NCBI GenBank assembly: GCA_021793235.1
Contig: JAJYTD010000017.1
Span: 1 to 64,000 of the forward strand
Source of the DNA: Actinomycetes bacterium
Lineage (GTDB): Bacteria; Actinomycetota; Actinomycetes; Streptosporangiales; Streptosporangiaceae
Direction: 5' to 3'
Length of the DNA: 64,000 nucleotides
Position numbers and translations under genes: made by a program. Positions 61,761 to 64,000 of the stretch are shown here, piece after piece. Every line of letters starts with the position of its first letter. Within the stretch, counting starts at the first letter, position 1. The notes under the pieces were generated by a model. The model worked only from the letters and a program-made list of their open reading frames with translations. It was not told the DNA's origin and ran no database searches.

Positions 61761-62380
61761 CAGAGCTTGACCGCGATGCCGCCGCTGAACGGCGAGTCGT
61801 GCAGCTCGATGGAGGCGGGTTCGACGTCGGCGGGGATGTCGAAGACGACCTGGGCCTCGACCTTGTTCCCCGGGTTGATCTCCTCCAGGAACGACTCGGA
61901 GTTCTCCAGGTAGATCTCGGCTTCGGTGTCGTTGGCGTACTCGGTGCCGTCGGCGTCGAAGAGCTTCTGGTCGGACCCGTCGAACATCTGCGCCGCATCG
62001 CCCACGTTCTCCACGGTCACGTCGACGATGACGAACTGCCCCTGCGGGGTTTCGGACAGGAACTCGTCGCCGACGCTGTCCACACCGGTCTGCACGTCGG
62101 TGACGGTGAAGGCGAACGACCCGTCCTCGACGGTGTCGCCCATGGCGGCCGTCTTCTCCTCCTTCTCCTCGCTTTCGCCGGAGTCGCCGTCGGCCGACTC
62201 CTGGGCGGCGTCGGCGCCGGGGCTGCTGCTCTCACCGCCGGCGCCGACGATGACCGCCATGCAGCCGGCGAACCCGAAGAGCAGGAACACGCCGATTCCG
62301 ATGAGCGCGGCCCACAGGCACCCCCGCTTCTTCTTCGGCCGCGGCTGGTGGGGGAACTGGTCGGGTGCGGGGTAGGTCAT
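61760..62380 (-). CDS. Membrane-anchored DUF4352-like protein
   Basis: A 206-aa protein: a cytoplasmic Pro/Lys-rich start, one transmembrane helix (AALIGIGVFLLFGFAGC), an acidic linker (ESADGDSGESEEKEEK), then an immunoglobulin-like DUF4352 domain outside the membrane (AFTVTDVQTGVDSVG, FVIVDVTVENVGDAAQ, VVFDIPADVEPASIELH). Such domains occur in secreted proteins of unknown role. It forms an operon with the small lipoprotein. Confidence 0.82.
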   Translation of the reverse strand: MTYPAPDQFPHQPRPKKKRGCLWAALIGIGVFLLFGFAGCMAVIVGAGGESSSPGADAAQESADGDSGESEEKEEKTAAMGDTVEDGSFAFTVTDVQTGVDSVGDEFLSETPQGQFVIVDVTVENVGDAAQMFDGSDQKLFDADGTEYANDTEAEIYLENSESFLEEINPGNKVEAQVVFDIPADVEPASIELHDSPFSGGIAVKL

Positions 62381-62473
62381 GGGATCGGTCCTTTTCAGTC
62401 GGGGCCGCCGGTGGATCCGGGCAGCCGGAATAGAGCGGACGGCGTCCGCGGGGGGTGTGTGGTTCGGGTCGTG

Positions 62474-64000
62474 TCAGTCGCCGTGCGGGATACCGACGAC
62501 CTCGACGGTGATTCCGCACCTGCGCAGCGCCACAGCGGTGCGGTAGAGCTCCACCTTGGCCAGCGGGTAGAGCTCTTGGGCGGTGATCGTGGAATGCCTG
62601 GCGAGCCGGATACCGAATACGACCGTCCTCGGGCGGAAACCGGAAAGATCGCGCGTGGGATCGAGTTCGGACACGCGCCGGCGGAACCACTCGCGTACCT
62701 GCTGCTCATAGACCAGGCTCTCCACCGCGCCCTTGGCCTGGATGAACAGGTGACTCAGTCCGGACGCGGAGGACGCCTGCTTGATGTGGACGAGCTGGTT
62801 GTCGGGACCCAGCAGATCGCAGACCTCCAGCCCGTTCCGGGCGTACTGGCCGACGCGGGCCAGCTTCTTGTCCATGCAGAGGTAGCGGGAGTCCTTGTCT
62901 GCGACCCTCTTGTTGTAGCCCCCCTCCGGCGAGTCCTCGCCTTTTTTCGGAGGCTCCCAGTCGGGCCAAGGGGGCAGCTTGATCGACGACTCCGCGTTGA
63001 GCAGCTCCTCCACTTCCCGATCGGCCTCCGCCAAATAGCGGGGACCGTACTCGTACCAGCGCCCGTCGCGCAGCACGTGCATCTCGGCGCCCGCCGACAC
63101 GGTGGCGTCGAGCCAGTAGCACAGGTTGCGATGTTGGGCGATCTCGCGTTGGCCGTGCTCATCTCCGTACAACCGGATCCATCCGTCCTTGAGCGCCTGG
63201 GCGAGCATGCCCGGCTTGAGGCAGCGAAGCCGTTCGACCAGCGGCCCGAGTTCCAGTTCGCCGCTGCGCAGGGGGCAGTTCACCGAGCCGATGCGGACGC
63301 GGTAGGAGCGCGCCTCGTGCAGATGCTCGAAGGCGTCGTAAGGGGGCGAGATCGCCAGTCCAATGGATTCGGGGTCGCGCAGTCCGCTCTCTACGAGTGA
63401 CCAGAGCGCAGAGATGACGGAGGGCGACCGGACCTCCTTGCGGTCCTCCAGAAACCGCATGCCCTCCTGGACCCTGCCGTCCTTGACGGTGGCGGCGATG
63501 AACCGGATGTCGTTGACAAGGTCGGCCGGCGCGACCCCGAGGTGGGTACGGATGCCGTCGCCGCATTCGGCGAACCTCGGCTTGCCCCCGTGGCGTGCTG
63601 CCGTGAGCTCCTCCAGGCCGCACCGGGCCTTGAGCCGGTTGACGAGGTCCTTCTCGTGCCGCAGCCCATAGGTGCGCATCGGTTCACCGCGCGGGATGCG
63701 GGTGCTGCCGTACCGGTTGGCGGTGTCCATATCCCGGGTGTCGACCGTGGCCACTGTCGCCTCATTGAGCGCACACGCGGCGAATGTGCGGCCGAAGTCC
63801 GGGTCGCGCAGCTCGCGCGGGATGAGGTGGTGGCCTCCCCCGTAACTGAAGGCATAGACCGCGCCGTCCACCGCGAGGAGGACGACGACCACGGGAGAGG
63901 CCGTGTGCAGATCCAGATTCAGGCCCGTGGAGGTCACAGCGTCGGGTTGCCAGTCGGGGGAGCGCTCCCCTCCGCGCACCCCCGAGAGCACGACGGCGGG
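62474..64000 (-). CDS. TIGR04141/DUF6119-like protein (5' end missing)
   Basis: At least 508 residues of a protein whose N-terminus lies beyond the window; the frame stays open to base 64000. Features resembling the sporadic TIGR04141/DUF6119 family are a substituted-loop region (VVVLLAVDGAVYAFSYGGGH), FGRTFAACALN, TVDTRDMDTANRYGSTR, RHEKDLVNRLKARCG, and a C-terminal HIKQASSASGLSHLFIQAKG resembling a nuclease-like or sorting fold. Such proteins have a patchy distribution and are suspected to take part in defence or toxin functions. Assignment is moderate. Confidence 0.6.
   Translation of the reverse strand, partial: PAVVLSGVRGGERSPDWQPDAVTSTGLNLDLHTASPVVVVLLAVDGAVYAFSYGGGHHLIPRELRDPDFGRTFAACALNEATVATVDTRDMDTANRYGSTRIPRGEPMRTYGLRHEKDLVNRLKARCGLEELTAARHGGKPRFAECGDGIRTHLGVAPADLVNDIRFIAATVKDGRVQEGMRFLEDRKEVRSPSVISALWSLVESGLRDPESIGLAISPPYDAFEHLHEARSYRVRIGSVNCPLRSGELELGPLVERLRCLKPGMLAQALKDGWIRLYGDEHGQREIAQHRNLCYWLDATVSAGAEMHVLRDGRWYEYGPRYLAEADREVEELLNAESSIKLPPWPDWEPPKKGEDSPEGGYNKRVADKDSRYLCMDKKLARVGQYARNGLEVCDLLGPDNQLVHIKQASSASGLSHLFIQAKGAVESLVYEQQVREWFRRRVSELDPTRDLSGFRPRTVVFGIRLARHSTITAQELYPLAKVELYRTAVALRRCGITVEVVGIPHGD

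Overview
The window is GC-rich chromosomal DNA from a mycothiol-producing actinobacterium. MshC, fused DppD/F-type ABC ATPases, a PAC2 protein, a DUF3090 protein, a UppP and an InhA-like FabI all point to Actinomycetia. The overall flavour suggests the Nocardiopsis/Streptomonospora/Thermobifida group, which is an inference. About 59 genuine protein genes are visible. I saw no rRNA, tRNA or CRISPR array. Many genes have GTG starts, and several look leaderless, with a -10 hexamer 6-9 nt before the start codon.

Layout. 1-102 is the tail of an IS982-like transposase. 122-9497 holds a GHL10-type glycosidase lipoprotein and a menaquinone cluster (menF, menD, menC, menB, menE) with a DUF952-cupin fusion inside it. 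9632-13769 holds a small ORF with a strong ribosome binding site, an RpoD-type sigma factor, three tandem paralogous small membrane proteins and a GntR regulator. Three copies of one MITE-like element (7123, 11213, 12759) sit in this part, each exactly at a gene's stop codon. 13912-17291 holds a TetR regulator, a two-component system and a membrane protein. 17346-23187 is a peptide ABC transporter operon read leftwards. 23734-28490 holds a membrane protein, a HAD phosphatase and metH. 28824-38783 is a conserved actinobacterial neighbourhood: PAC2 protein, mshC, NRDE protein, CtpE-like P-type ATPase, TIGR03843-like kinase-fold protein, DUF3090 protein, histidine phosphatase and UppP.

39169-53825 holds an aldo/keto reductase, a RecD2-like protein that has lost its ATPase motifs, a fabG-fabI pair with a palindromic operator candidate, a glutathionyl-hydroquinone-reductase-like protein, a TetR/phosphotransferase pair, a second two-component system, an FAD/NAD-binding protein, a polyprenol-phosphate mannosyltransferase, a DeoR regulator and an Sfp-type phosphopantetheinyl transferase.

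54029-57514 is the most interesting stretch. A prolyl-oligopeptidase gene is followed by a 35-codon acidic Asp/Ser-rich peptide gene with a near-perfect ribosome binding site, then a strong hairpin, then a ROX-like JmjC (Cupin_4) oxygenase with a C-terminal winged-helix-like region. A TetR regulator and a DrrAB-type exporter with a clear promoter/operator follow. I read this as a candidate ribosomally synthesised, post-translationally modified peptide (RiPP) locus: precursor, oxygenase, protease and possibly exporter. I do not recognise it as a described class. The window ends with an iron-box-controlled FhuF-like reductase, two small secreted/membrane proteins, and the C-terminal part of a protein resembling the sporadically distributed TIGR04141/DUF6119 family.
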